Notes: generated by a model not told the origin, from the letters alone. Shown: positions 23,536 through 37,227, counted from the first letter of the stretch. The stretch is DNA of 64,000 nt from Karalla daura (GCA_029224185.1 CM055191.1:16505260-16569259), one strand, 5' to 3'. A program made the numbers and translations.

Positions 23536-24004
23536 AATGTCCATGCACAAAGTCTCTCACCTCCTGCCCTGAGGAGGTTCTTCTTCAGCAGCAGCTACAC
23601 CCAAGAAGGAACAAGAAGGAGCACTACTACCACTGACTCATCCCAGACCAATTCCAATTCCTCATGGACACAGCTATTTTTGTGATGACATGCTCTTTAA
23701 GAAGATATACAATGTGTCAATGCTGTACAATGCTACAGAAAAGCTTGTAAAACCCTAACGGAAAACTTTAAGTTTTCTGGTTAAGAGTTAGGTTAAGAGT
23801 TTTAGCACTTGCTTTTCAAACTCAAATTATTAAAACCTTTTACACCTCATCCTCACAAAGAAAAAACATCTTTTCTCATTCAGCAGAGCACTAACAAGAG
23901 GGTGCTGATTCTTTTTTTTCTTACTTTTCATAACCTCTCTCTGCCTCGCACAGTGCTAACTGTGTATGACAGACCACATACATATTAACGACATTCGTTT
24001 TAGT

Positions 24005-24295
24005 GTCAAGCTATGATGATGATTTGTCTGAAAATATGCTCAATTAGCTATTAATCCCTTACCCCGGTGCAATTAGCATTCTTTGTGGAGGAGGGGGAGG
24101 CAGGTGCCTGGTTCTAACAGTTTGGTTCCAGAGGTACGGGAGGTTTTCAATCTGATCAATAATACAGGCCTTAATGAGGCGCAACTCACCCCCAGCTGGG
24201 ACGATTTCATCCAAAATTAATTTATTTCCTGTTTTATTAATCTGGAACCACAAGCTGAGATGTTCAAAGCTGCAGGAAGGCCAGAACCTGTGGTG
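24005..24295. promoter_or_regulatory. Candidate conserved non-coding element
   Basis: Repeat-free sequence dense in homeodomain-type cores: CAATTAGC, TTAATCCC (a TAATCC Otx/bicoid-type core at 24052), GCAATTAGC, TGATCAATAA, CCTTAATGAG, AAAATTAATTTATT and TTATTAATCTGG. This is the texture expected of a developmental enhancer near an Iroquois gene. Conservation was not tested. Confidence 0.35.
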
Positions 24296-27200
24296 CTGGG
24301 AAGAGGGTAAATAAGTAAGAGATAAAGAGACGGAGGTATTATGTATGCATGTTTGCTAACACTTCATCAAGCGCCCCTACCACCTCTGAGTTTAAAAGTT
24401 GCAAAGTCAAAAAACTCAGAGCAAATGTAATCAACCACAGAGAAGGCTGCCTTTCATCAACATGATGTTTGTTATGTGTTTCATTATATCATATAGTAAA
24501 AGATAGGTGAGGAACACTGCATATTCAAACAGAATGTCATCACACAGCGTGGAGGGTTGGTTGCACCTTGCATGATCTAATACCATTAAAGAAATGGCTC
24601 CTTGAGAAAAGTATTGATGTTAGAAACAGGTTAATTCAGCTCTATTCCAAAATTAAAGTCAGCTATTTTAGGTGCTTTTAAATAGATTGCATGAGGTGGT
24701 TTGTCTGATTGAAATGTGTGTGTATCTGTGCGTGTATGTGTGTGTATCTGTGTCTGCACTGAGTGTGCGTTACAGAGAGAGAGATGAAATATGAAGGATC
24801 TGCAATGATGTACTGTTCAGTTCTCTTTGCTTCACGTGATTTTGACTTTAAATCCCAAGCTTTTAACACATCTGAATGGTCCACAATTCATATACATGCA
24901 TTCACTTCATTTTTTTCACATGAGTGGAAACATCACACCCGCACCTCTCTCTCACACACACACACACATTTTTGATGTATATTTCCATTCATTTATCCAG
25001 CCCCATCCCAAGGTTACTGGGCATCATGCTTTTAAACTGACAGGGTTTTTGCATCCACACTCTATCGAAGTTGAAAGTGGGGGTGGTGGTGGGGGGTCGG
25101 GTGTAATGAGGCAAGGGGTTGGACGGAGATGAAATGATGGAGAAATGGGGGAAGCATTGGTTACTGTATAGTGGGGCATACATTGTTGAAATGGACAGAG
25201 AGGGCAGTGAAAATGGTGACGATGTAGTGTAAGAGAAGAGAAGATGAATAAAATAAAAACGGTTCTTGTCTTCTCTACCTTTGTATCTGTGGTCCAAAGA
25301 GCCAAATTCTGTTTCCCTGATTGCAGTGATTCCACAAAGACTGGGGTCATGTGTATTACATTAAACCATGTTCATGTGTGACTGCCTGTGTCCAAGGTTA
25401 TTATCAGGGCTTGATTAAGAAAATAAAGACAGGCTAACTAAGACTCTTTCTGTGCAAACTTGGAATTGGACATTCAGGATGTAGGAATTCGTACACACAC
25501 ATCAACAAGAGATTTCTTATCAAACTAATTGTTCAATGCTGATCATAAAAAAGAGCAGGAAAAAAGTAGGAGAAATACATTTTCAGTTATCTGTTGACTT
25601 ATTTCATAGGCAAAAATATCATGATCGTATTCCAAGACACTGAGTACTTTATACCTATTCACTTGCCTCTGATCAGGTTCATGCCTCCTGTGCTCTTTGA
25701 ACACATCGTTTCTGAACACCCTTCTCCATGCTCTCGGACCTCCCATGGCTCGCCCTTGCCTCTATTTGCATTCATTTTCATGATTGCTCCATGCCTGTCT
25801 CTCTCTCTCACCGCCTCGCCCTCCTATTACCTGCCTGTCCACCCGGCTTTGCGTCAGTCTGCAGACAGAATCCACTATATTCGCCTCCTTTTCAAAACCA
25901 CAGGCATGGTTGAGGGGAGCTGTAGTCGAAATCGTTCAAGTGTGCTCGTTCACTTTTTTTTAGGGGCTTGTCATTTCACGATTCTACCTTTTCCGACGCT
26001 GCTGTCGGATAGAAGGGGATTAATAGGCATCACCTCAGTGCTCTTCAGACCTGATTTTTTTTCTTTGCCTTTGAAAATATTAATATCAATTCATTTTTCT
26101 TTTTTTGCTGAATTTATGTATTTTAAACATCCTCCCAGACTTAGAGCGCAACAATGACATGTAACAATCAAAGCAATGAAAGGTGCATTTTAAGATCCAT
26201 ACAGGTGAGATTCACCCTGTGCAACCCACTGGCACTGAATAAAGTGTAGTCATTTTATCCAAAGATATATATATCTTTATATAATATATACTATATATTG
26301 TTTTGTCCCACCACTGGAATAACTATGCCATTTATATATGGATATAGTGGCCATCCAACATACTTAAGACCTATAGACTAAGAATCTAGCCTGAATGTTT
26401 CATGCCTGATGTCTCAGCCTATAAGAGCCTATATACAATTCTTAAACCTTCTTCAACTAAAATTAAGAACGTGTTTGGAGCTTTGTTTCTGACAGCACTC
26501 AAAGCAAGAAAAATGAACTGCAATGTGAGGACTTTTTTGAGTTCAGTGTTGTGTAGACGTTTTTGACTGGGAGTAGGAGACTTGGGGAGGAGGACCCAAA
26601 TGCACAACTCAACCCACGTACTCAGGTTTATAGGGTTTATTTGGTCTGACACATGAAACAGAGTCAACATGTCCAACACGGCAAAGGAAGTCCAAAAAAT
26701 CCAAGAGATGATGAACACAATGAACACAAGGGGCACCAGAAGGAGAGGACAGCATTGTGACATTCAGGGTTTTCTTCTCACATCTTCCTTTCAATAAGGT
26801 TAATTCGTAACATTTCAGTAACTGTGATTGTGTTTTGTATAATGCTGTCTGAGATTCTGACTATGACAGTTCTGATATGCTGTTGTTGAGTAGCTACATG
26901 CAGCACTGTCTGCCCACACCACAAACAGTGTTTGATGTTGACCATGTTCTACACCAAGGTCAGACATAAGTCAGATTCAACTTTGAGCCATAGAGATCCC
27001 TGATCTCAGCCACCCTGAGATGTCAGACAGGGCAGACTGGAAGGGTAATTGAAAAGAAAGCACACAGCAAGTTAATGGCTCATTTGCTGCACTGCAGGAA
27101 GATTTCTGACTCTCATATGTGTTGCATGCACACACACATGCTGACCCTTTTTATCACTGGTCAAACGGTTGGAAAACAATCTAAACTGAACTCAGTCAAA

Positions 27201-28640
27201 CCCCTGATGTGTCAAGCCTCTGTTCAACCTGCACCTACAGCTAATTATTATCTGAACAGTATACAGTCCAGGTGGCAGCAATGACTTAAATTGCAAAGCA
27301 TGGTCCTGATATTAAGATGGTTTCCATGAAGATCGAAATAAGGGTGGACGACACACACGCATGCCTCTCTGCATTTGTGAATGACAGTATCATACCACTG
27401 TCATGCCAGCAAATGTACCGAGGCCCTGGCTGTATTTCAGTATTTGTGAAAGTGTCTTTGGTATAAGAAATAAAACCACTGTCATTATAATATTAATGAG
27501 CTTTCATATCTCTCCCGTCCCCTCCTGTTCTTTCTTTTGCTTCTTCTCTCACCTCTTTAACTCCCCCTCTACTTCTCTTCTTTGCTGAATGCCAGAGGTG
27601 ACAGACAGAGACTTTCTTGTCTCTTCTCTACAGCTCTTAAATGCAGAAAAGGTTAATTCCTTCTGTGTGTGTACAGACCTCATTTCAACTGTCAGGGTTA
27701 TATCCCTGCCCCCGTCTTTTAAAGACAATGTTTAAATTTTTAAAACCTACACGTCCTAACCAATTTAATTCCAGCTGATCATTCTACAAAAGCACATGGT
27801 GCAATGAAAAATGCATTGCAACCAATGCTGGAGAAGTTTTTAATGGCTCCAGTGGAGAAACAGAAACAAATGTTCCTCATTTTTATTTCCAGAGCAAGCA
27901 CAGTAACTGAGTCAGGATTTCAGCACCAAAATTGGTGGTATTCAGTTAGTGCAGCTCATAATATCATTATTGTTATTATTATTGTTTTATTATTGGTATT
28001 ATGTTAAACACTTTATCACCATCTTCACTGAGTGACACCAAAGACCTCATTTGATGTCTTTTGGGGATGAGACTAAAGAACCACAAGTATCCTTCGATAA
28101 AGTTACTTTGTTACAGTGTCATCAATATTTCCTCTGGAGTGATCACCGTCATTTCATAATTTTGGGGTGACATAATTGCTATTTCAGCAAACGTGTACAC
28201 ACTGTGCTGTACTCTGTGCTGTAACCTGTATTCAAATTCACAAACTCTCACTCCCACACGCTGCCTCACCTACAGTACTCAACTTCTCTGTTTCTATCAC
28301 ACCCCCACACATACACAGACTCCATCTTTGTCTCTTTTGCTCACTCTGCCTCTCCTTATCTCCGGCTTACTCGCAAATAAGACGACAACAAGCTGAAAAG
28401 TCTGCTGGACGTAGAGAGACACGCACACATGCACGCCCTCACCCAGTCGCCCCTGCCGCAGCATCTCTGCACCGCAAACAAGCATCTGGTTGTTATCGCT
28501 CCTCACCATGCTTGCTGAGCAAAGTTTAAGCTGATTCGGTGACAACCCAAACCGAGCCACCCCGGCATTTCCTTACAGCGAAGCCCCTAATCTGCCAGAC
28601 TGGGGGAGAGACGGAGAGTGGTCCGCTCGCTAATACGACA
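24296..28640. other. Intergenic, no gene seen
   Basis: Mixed sequence with TG (24716-24757) and CA (24951-24968) patches. A 187-codon frame at 25594-26157 (+) shows no domain, no splice support and low-complexity Ser/Leu content, so I treat it as chance. The segment at about 26560-26770 (GGACCCAAATGC...GTTTATTTGG) has the look of an interspersed repeat end. Confidence 0.45.
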
Positions 28641-28649
28641 GAGAAGCGA

Positions 28650-28990
28650 GGCTTGAAACAGCACAATTAAAAAGATACTGTTGTGTTTACACTCGCTGGC
28701 CTGTGTAACTGCTGAATGGGGGACATAAACAGCTTAGCTGCAGCCAGTGTAAGTGGCCGGCGTGGGCCTCATCTCGCTGAATGCGAGAAGAGCCACTGTA
28801 TTCTGTCACACCGCATTTGACAGGAATTTGAAATCTGCTGTATTATGCACAGTCCACAATAAAACCTTGTGTTGTTTGAAAAGCCGGCATTAGACAGCAG
28901 AAAACTGGCATGAGAGAAGGGAAATAATTTGATTTTGTCTAATCTGGCTGAAGGGGGAAATATTGTAATCCCTTCCGTGCTCTGTGATTG
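28650..28990. promoter_or_regulatory. Candidate conserved non-coding element
   Basis: Repeat-free, balanced composition, with AATTAAAAAG, GCATTTGACAGG (Meis/Pbx-like TGACAG), ATAATTTGATTTTGTC and GTCTAATCTGG. Short frames over it have no domain. Confidence 0.3.
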
Positions 28991-29789
28991 CAAGCGTGTG
29001 CCTGTGTCTGACTGTGTGTTTGTGCGTATTTGTGTTTGTGTGTGCATGTGGTGGATTGTGCACATGCATTTGTTTACCACCCGAGACTGAGGGTTTTGAA
29101 AGCGTACTTCTGATATTTGGTCCTTTGTGAAATAGTCAATATTGCCTTTTTTTGTTGAGGTTCCCATAGGTGTTTCTTACACAGCATATAATAACAGGAA
29201 ACTGATTTGGAGCTGGAAAGCCCCAATTGTTTGCACACGCACACACACTCACGCACACAGTTATGTTCAGTCCTTGTGGGCCCATCGGAGCTCCATTGTA
29301 AAAGCTTCTGGTTGTATGAGGAGTGCAGATGTAAATCCTCGCATTCTCTGCGATATCTCTTTGGCATCCTGTTGTCTCTATCTTTGATCACCTATCTTCT
29401 GGGAAAGTGATGAGCGCTGTGAGCCAGAAACCACAAACAACAGACACATTAGGACTCTTGTATTTATACCCTCCAAGAAACAATGGACCTGCGTCAGGGT
29501 GATTGTTTCCCCCTGTGACTCTTGCAGAAGGCTTTGAAAATTGAAAAACAAAAACTTTCTTATTCACGCAATTCTGTTCTGTCTTTCACTGCCATTGTTG
29601 CTCCTCTTTGATAACTGGCTTGAACAAAACCCAAAACTAATCTCACATGCTCTCATTCATTACAATCCTGGATCATAAAAATTGACATTTTTATGTACCC
29701 ACACTCTTTGTTGCTGTTTTTTCATGTTTGCTTATTGTTGTTTGCATTTTTTCCCCTTTCTTCAGATGAATGCTGCCATTTATGACTGT

Positions 29790-30065
29790 GTAATAGGTAA
29801 TCAGGTGTTGTGAGAAAGGGGCCTTCCGTCACTTTGTCCTTGTTGCTGGAGGGATCGGGGGAATGATTAGCAGGGCGCACTCACCCAGGGAGAGGAGACA
29901 ATGGGCAGAGTAGATTGTCTTGTGTACGACGATAAACTAAGAGGCTCATTATTATCTGTACAGTGATAAAACCACATGGATGGTTCTGATATAGTGCTTA
30001 TGCAGCTGCTGTGTGCTTTGGTCCCATGCTTCAATCTGAGCCACTCCACTGGATTAAAGCATGAA
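29790..30065. promoter_or_regulatory. Candidate conserved non-coding element
   Basis: Repeat-free block containing GGTAATCAGG, GAATGATTAGCAGG, CATTATTATCTG and GTGATAAAACC, a mix of homeodomain- and GATA-like sites. Inference from texture only. Confidence 0.25.
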
Positions 30066-30959
30066 CTTCTGCTGAATTTACTGTAAAGGCTTTTCTGTGG
30101 TGATATATTTTGAATTGAAAAACAGCAGTAAAGATGAACTTAACCACAGCTCTATATTGCGTCTGTCTAGTAGTTGAAACACACATCTTACCTTTTACCT
30201 ATATCTTCTCACACAGGAGGAAAGGCCTTGGACAAGTCACTTGACAATCACAGTGCACACATACTCTTCACTGACAAATCCAGATTTGAGCTTAGAGGGG
30301 ACAGTGCTATTCAGCACACACACGTCAGTCCTTTCCAATTTCCATTTTTCCTCTTGAAAATGTTTTCAGAACCATCTGATCAAAATAATCATATCACCAG
30401 TACTGGTTCCATCACGCATTTAAAACACACCAACACAATAAAAATATAAGAGGAAAAAAAATCCAGCCAGTGATATGTTATTTGTGTTATCTTGTTTTCT
30501 TGCTCATCCAGTTTCTTGAAATTCTCCTGCAGTCGGGCCCAACTCTTTGTGTGACTTATTTACCTGTCCAGCCTCTCTGTGTACAGCGTTGTCAACAAGA
30601 TGTTAGCACTCAAAGGGGAAAATAACTGCAAATATAAACATGGTGAGGTACATCTCGAGCTGGAACAAACCTGCTTTTCTGACAGCTTGACAGTCACCTG
30701 AGGGTGAAACAGATTCCAAAATCACTGTCCGACTGGCCACACATTGTCTTGCTTTGTCTGACTCATACACACCTGCACATAAACAGGCACACATGCACAC
30801 ACGGCACGGTCCGCAGTGGGGCCAAGCAGGAAAAGAGGCTGTCTCTGGCTGGGCAGCTGTACGGTCAAGCAGAAATATCTGGATGTTTCCCCTCCAGCAA
30901 ACTGCGAGTATCAGTGGTGACAGACAGACAGTCTGACAGTCGGACACACACTGTCTTTT

Positions 30960-30985
30960 CAAACACACACACACACACACACACA
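30960..30985. repeat. (CA)n microsatellite
   Basis: A pure CA run of about 13 units. Confidence 0.95.
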
Positions 30986-31617
30986 ATTGACAGAGATGGA
31001 TGGATGAGAGTGAGAGACAAAGAGACACATTCTGTACATTGCGCGTGTGTAGAGGGGCAAAGCAACATTCCCTGAAACACTAAAGGCCAAACACAACTGT
31101 AGACATCAGAGAAACTAAATCCTTCAGTTTATTTATAAAGACACATACTTTTGTATAAATGATGGTAACAAACAATTTACAATTAGAATGTGTCCCTCTG
31201 GGATCAATAATGCGTTTTTCTGATTCCAAACTCTTGACTAATAGTAAATAACAGTTAATAGTAAATGTCGAAATAAGTTTGCCCAAATGTTTTATATGTT
31301 TACGTCTAAATGAATCACATTTGAGTGTTTCTATCAAGTTGTTATGTCGAAACCTAACTCTTTGTTCAACTCTGAATCACATTAAGTGCGGAAATTCAAA
31401 TCATTCAATGATTTGATTTCCTCCAATGTTGCAGTTCTCTTTTCTAACCATAGAGGTCACTGTTGCTTTACACAACCTGAAACATTTGGGTTCAACGTAA
31501 ACCTCCAATCATTCCCTTTATAGGTGTCCTCATGCACAATTTTCTAATAGACATTTTATCATTAAAAGTACACTTGCATGTGTGCTGTTTTCTGTTCTTT
31601 ATTTTTTTTTAATTATT

Positions 31618-31780
31618 CATTCATTCATCTTTATACCTGCTTCATACCAACTGGTCCCACAGGGGTCTCTCTCCAGCTCACATAGGGCAAAAAGAAGGGA
31701 ATAGACCCTGGACCGGTCACCAGTCCAACATAGGACACACAGACCATGCACATCTCATTTATACCTATGGACAATCTTCT
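31618..31780 (-). repeat. Teleost short interspersed repeat, 3' part, minus orientation
   Basis: Begins with ATTCATTCATCTTTATACCTGC and carries CTCACATAGGGCAAAA, ACCGGTCACCAGTCCAA and a TTTATACCTATGGACAAT end, the reverse of the family's 3' half. Confidence 0.7.
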
Positions 31781-33026
31781 TGTTGTGAAGTAACAGCAAG
31801 AGCCACTACAATCTTAAATTATATTTGAATTAAATCTGTGTATGTGAGACTTTGTGTGTGGTAGTGTGTAAATATAGATATATAATTCCATTTATACTTA
31901 AAAATGAGTCACTTTCATGCAAAGAAGCAGATTTTAACATGCGGTTTACAGATCCTTGCTGGAGTCCAAGTTGTAAGAGAGTATAAACACTTTAAGCTTA
32001 ACCTCAAACCAGGCCAAAACACTTTGCACAGCGCTCTGGACTCACTGCATGTGGTTAAACTTGCTTCAAGGCACATAACTTAGGTTTTTAGCTGGAATCA
32101 TAGAAAAATTATTGAAGTATTGTGTGGGTTTCAAACAAGCAAGACCCAGGCCAGTGCAAACAAGCAAAGGCATTTTTCATTTTCTTTGTCAACAATCAAT
32201 TCATCAACATTCCATAAAGGAAAAGATGTTACAGTGGAATTTAAACAAATGATTGACAATAGACTCACTCGTTAAGGTGAATGGTACTTAAAAAAAAACT
32301 GCTATCAAAATCTGGAATCTGGGGTTAGCAGCCTTCATAATAATCACAACCAAATAAAAATTCTTAGTTTTGCAAAACACTGTTATACTTAGTCCCATCA
32401 GTGCCCAGAGTCCAAAAAGTTCCTCCCCATGGTCAAGTTTCATGGTTTTGAAGTCTCAGGGTGTCAGATTACTCTCTAACATACAACTGATTTTGATGGC
32501 AGTCCTCATGATAAACAACGGCAGATTAGACTAAATGAAAATGTGTTATGATGTTCTATGTAAACTCAGCAAACCAAATGACAATATCTGATCTCAAACA
32601 CTTCCTGAAATGTTGCATTGCATCTGACATATTTTGGCGAAAAGCGTCAAAATAGTGACCTTGCAGCTCAAAGAGAATCTCTGTTATTTGAAGACTAAAA
32701 ACAACTCTGGATTTATGTCTTGACAGCAGCTTTTGCTGTAGGCTATAATACTCGGTGTAGCTCAGCGTGATCTCTGACTCAGTGGAAAGTGCTGTCAGTA
32801 CAGCTCACCTGACTGAATACCTCCTTGAAAATAAATATAACATTTACACTGGTAGAAATAAAACATAACTTCTGAGGTCTTAGTTTTATTTTTGGTACAG
32901 TCCAATCATTCCAGTTGGAAAGGGATGCTCGAGTGCGGCATCTGACTTGAGGTGTTTCTTGGGTCAGGAGAAAGAGGTACAGAAGGAAACCACAGGTGTG
33001 AGATCAAACACAGTCTGAGACCTTAC
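31781..33026. other. Intergenic, no gene seen
   Basis: AT-rich unique sequence. No coding signal or recognisable repeat could be supported. Confidence 0.5.
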
Positions 33027-33095
33027 AACACACACACACACAGACACGCACGCCCACACCCACACACACACCCACACCCACACACACACACACAA
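33027..33095. repeat. (CA)n-rich microsatellite, interrupted
   Basis: CA units with CCCACAC interruptions. Confidence 0.95.
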
Positions 33096-33438
33096 AGTCT
33101 ACTTGCACACAGCAACTGAATCAACCAGATGGGCAAGTGTATGCGTGTGTGAGAGGCCATAACCCAGACATGCTGTGTAGAAGTATACAAAGTGTGCAAG
33201 TGTCCATGGGACATGCTAAGCAAGTCCAACACACCTCTATACACGCTGACAACCATGCCCACATTTAACACATGAACTGCAAGTGCCAAGTGTTCAGGCT
33301 CTGTTGGCTTGTTCTGGGGGTTTGCGCCCACACACATACACACACACATACACGCATGCACACTGTGTCTCATGGAAGAGCTCACTAGAGACCTTGTGGC
33401 TTGGTATTTTGCCCATCAACATTCTATTTCCTCTTGGC

Positions 33439-33445
33439 CTCTCTT

Positions 33446-33490
<45 letters not shown>
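33439..33490. repeat. (CT)n microsatellite
   Basis: A nearly pure CT tract. Confidence 0.96.
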
Positions 33491-33759
33491 TGCTCTTGAA
33501 GTCTCATTTCCATCGCCTGACAAACACAAAGGCGGGATCATCCCTGCCCACTGAATCTGTTAAAATAAATAAAAAAAGTCTCCACTCCACAGTACATCAG
33601 TTAATTATCTGTTTCACTGAGTGGCAGACTGTCTCCACCTTACTTTCTGCCTGCATGTTTACACACACACGCACACACACAGCCAGAAAGAAAAAGCTAG
33701 AGCAGCAGAGAGAGGGAGAAAGCGAGGGATGGTGGAGTGCCACAGTGGCTTTCATCACC

Positions 33760-34125
33760 AACTTGTTTAGTCAAAATAACGAGTCGGAGGATTATGAAAG
33801 GCTGTAATTAGGCGTTGCCAAATGATTGTGCAACAGAGTGAGTGACTGCATGACGTACTCCTGACTTACCTTGTTAAAAAGTCCTTAAGGTGAGTTGGCA
33901 TGTCATTCAGGCGGTAATGCCTTACACCTTGCAGGGGAGTTTTAAGTCATTCTGGCATGTAATTATCAAAGGAACACTTTGTGATAGATGGCAGAGTCAA
34001 CGACGGAGAGATCAAGGGAGCAGGAGGAGAAGAGTGAGCAAGACATCCGCTCTGAACTTCATCATAATTAGAGGATTTCTCTGACTTTGATCCAGCAGGA
34101 TAAGAGTTTTCTCATGAATATTTTT
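33760..34125. promoter_or_regulatory. Candidate conserved non-coding element
   Basis: Repeat-free block rich in TAAT and TGTCA/TGACA-type cores: GCTGTAATTAGGCG, GGCATGTCATTCAGG, GGCATGTAATTATC and TCATAATTAGAGG. It includes a partial internal direct similarity (GGCATGTCATTC near 33898 and GGCATGTAATTA near 33954). Enhancer role inferred. Confidence 0.35.
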
Positions 34126-34329
34126 AAAAGTTGATGCATTAGACTTACAGGCTACCTGAGACACATCCAGTGCACCTGTCAGACAGGTTAGTCTAATTAG
34201 CAGCTTAAGGGTGAAGACACCAAATAATAACCTTTGGTAATAACAGAGTGTTGAAGTCAAAGTGTCTCAAAAAGCTCATAACACTTTTTGTATCTCTGTA
34301 CATATGTTGATTTTTTGGCACAGGACACA

Positions 34330-34470
34330 CAAAAACACAGAAACACATACATGTACACAGAACCTAAACATGCATGTTTTTGGACAGTGGAAGTTAACTG
34401 CAGAACCCAGAAGAGAAATCCACGCACACATGCAAACCATGACTTGAACCTAGACCTAGATTAAATTTCA
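34330..34470 (-). repeat. Teleost short interspersed repeat, partial, minus orientation
   Basis: Contains CCTAAACATGCATG, TTTTGGACAGTGG, AACCCAGAAGAGAAA and ATGACTTGAACC. This is the reverse of the head and middle of the family. Confidence 0.65.
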
Positions 34471-36354
34471 ACAGGTTTAATCAACTAAACTTATATGATT
34501 CTCCTCCTGCTGAGATGACAAAGTAAAATCAGTAATGCAATATTGCTGCCACGACTACCATTATAAAACATTTCCTTTAATTTCCTACAGCTTCTTTCAA
34601 ATAAATTCAATGAGAAAGTGTTAAAAAAAAGCTTGCCTTTCTAGAATAAAAATATTAAACTCTAAATAACATCTGCATCTCTCTATGCCATAATGTGCCC
34701 CTCTCCCTCTTATCGTTCAGAGATATCATTGAACTGCTGCCATGCAGAGGAAAGGGCATAATGATTCAACTCAGAGATGCTGGCCAAATCTGTTCTGTAC
34801 ATATGCACGGCATTCCTGTTTAGAGGATGTGTAAATATAGCACAGAGGTTAGTTCAAACACGGAGACCTGTGCAACCTTTTATTCTCTAATCTGCAGCAC
34901 TTTCACGACACAGAAAACATGCAAAATATCAAATTACTGCACGTCAGGGAATATTTTTATGAACTATTTTAGTGTCTTGAAGTAAAATTGAGGTTGTGAA
35001 AGGTCAGTAATGAAAACAATTAAGCCCCAGCTACTCATCACTCAATAAAGATGCATTTTTTTGCCAGGATAAATCCTATCTGTCGCAGTGTCAGAGCAAT
35101 TTGCTTTCCGTTCCTCTCTTCCTTTTTTTTGACCCCTTTTGTTTCATCTTCAAGCAGTTTTCAATATAAATCTGTGATTCTGTTCAAAAGAAATAGCCAT
35201 TTATTGTCAGGATTTACTTAGAATAAAATACAACAAAGACATTTCTGGGAACATTCCTTTAACAATGCAGGAGAAATGCCAGGGCACACAGAAAACACAA
35301 TACATTACACACTCTGAGAGAGACGTGCCAGGGGACAAACGCTTTCTACTTTTTTCTTTATCCAAGTCATGTTTATTTTATTAGGTGTATTCTCCATAGG
35401 CTTCACGGTGGCAGGATAGCCATGTGCTCAGACACTCCCTCACACACACACACGCGACACGACCCCAGATGTCCACTGGTGCATGTAGTGATTCCATGTT
35501 TTTTTCCTCCCGGAGTTTTTTTTTTTTTATTCATCCAGCGAGGATAACAAACACCAGCAGCCAGACATAATTAGTATTGGAGAAGACACAAAGAGTAGCT
35601 CCTAATGACTACAAACATCTATGTGGTTGACTTTTGTGTATGTAATTGAAAGGGGGGAGGAAATCAATAGCATTCAATGAAAACTAATTGCGAGAGGTGA
35701 GAGTGGAGAGCTGTTAGGGCGTCTATTAGAGGCAGCAACAGCAAACCACTATGATGATTCTTCAGTCAGTTAGAAAAGCGCTCTGAGCGCAAATTTGTGT
35801 GAAACTGTGCGTGAAAAATGTCTGAATAAAATACCCATAATTCTTCTATTATTTAGTAACTTTCAGGCAACATGGAGTGATGGGAAGCAGATGGAAAACA
35901 AGGGGAAGAAAGAGGCATTGTCTTTTGTTGCTGTTGGTGGTTTTGCAGTGTGTTTGTGAGTAGAAAAGGGTTTAACTTCTTGAATTCTTATTTGTAGATT
36001 GCAGCACTTAAAGCCTACAAGACCAAAATTATGAGCAGATTAAAGATGCAGTAAAAAAAAAAAAAAACAACAAAGCATTGTTTGTAACTTTTAAGCACTA
36101 AGTAAAAGAGAATTAAAACAGTGTATCCTTTTGGTATGAAGTGGATAAGAATATGGATGTTTTTTCCCTAAATCACTCACAGATTAAAAAAATCTACATT
36201 TTATATCATCCAAGTTTAATACAGCACGTGGTTCTGTTTTGTTGCCTTTGGCCAGGATCAGTAATAATGAAATGGAACTAAATTCTGTAAAATAAAAAAG
36301 GAATGCACAGGAAGATTAAGTAAATGATGGAATGATGGAATAAATTACTCAGTG
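34471..36354. other. Intergenic, with a candidate element, no gene seen
   Basis: Mostly AT-rich with A/T homopolymers (35516-35528, 36054-36067). The part at 35540-35780 is repeat-free with ACATAATTAGTATTGG, CTCCTAATGAC and AAACTAATTGCG, so it may be a regulatory element. No coding signal. Confidence 0.4.
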
Positions 36355-36640
36355 AATTGGTGAGTAGTGATTGCCTTGCAGCAAGAAGGTTCCAGGTTTG
36401 AATCGCTGTCATCCCTTCTTCCTGTGCGTGTGTGGGTTTACTCCAGTTAACTTCCACAGCAAACATACATGTTTAGGTCAGTTGAAGACTCTAAAGTGCC
36501 CCTAGGTGTGAGAGTGAATGGTGTGTCTGTGTATGTGTGTGTGTGTGCCCACTGGTCCATAGTGTATTTCCTTGGTCAAGCAGATGCCCATCACACCACT
36601 ATGTACAAGTCAGGTAAGATAATGGATGGGTGGATATCCT
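36355..36640 (+). repeat. Teleost short interspersed repeat, near full length
   Basis: The most complete copy. A tRNA-like head (TTGCCTTGCAGCAAGAAGG, TCCAGGTTTGAATCG) is followed by GTGTGGGTTTACTCCAG, CAAACATACATGTTTAGG, GACTCTAAAGTGCCCCTAGG, a GTGTGAGAGTGAATGG block and GATAATGGATGGGTGGAT at the tail. I recognise the layout from many fish genomes but cannot assign a database name. Confidence 0.85.
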
Positions 36641-37227
36641 ATGTATAGGGACTAAATGCAATGATGTAGAAACAAAAGTGAAACAGATTTTCTTTGCTTT
36701 GGCCATGTAGGAGAATGGAAAAGTGAAACAGGCCTTTTCCATTCTCCTTCACTGATTCAACATTTTCTTCACCATTTTCAACCCTGAGTTTTCAAATGCG
36801 GCTTGGACTCTGAAATGTCCTACAAGTTGAGAACTGTTCTGACCTACAAACCTATAAATCCTGCAAAATGCGTCACATTTACTCAAGTGATTATTCCTAT
36901 GCAGACTGAATAAACAGGATATTGATGGCATCACAGTCAAACACTGGGGCCATCAGGAGGGTAGATACCGACTACAGACTTCTGCCAAGTTCATAGGAGT
37001 GCATGTTTACACTGGGAGTTGTCGCTTGAGGTAACAAGGGCAAGCACTGACAAGCAGATGAATGCATTTGTGTCATGGGAAAAGACACTTCATTAGCTTT
37101 TAATTTACTGACCTTAAATTACAGCCCATATAAAACTTCACATTTCTACACAATTTCAGACGGCTCATTGTCAGCACTTTAGTCTGAGGTGCTGGCTCTG
37201 CTACACTTCAAACATCACCTGTGGTCC

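Noticed and set aside
25594..26157. A 187-codon plus-strand frame, the longest in the desert
   Set aside because: No recognisable domain, Ser/Leu/Pro-rich pyrimidine-driven composition, no splice context and no promoter or polyadenylation context tied to it. Probably chance.
33283..33807. A 174-codon plus frame
   Set aside because: Spans CA and CT microsatellites and low-complexity Ser/Leu. No domain.
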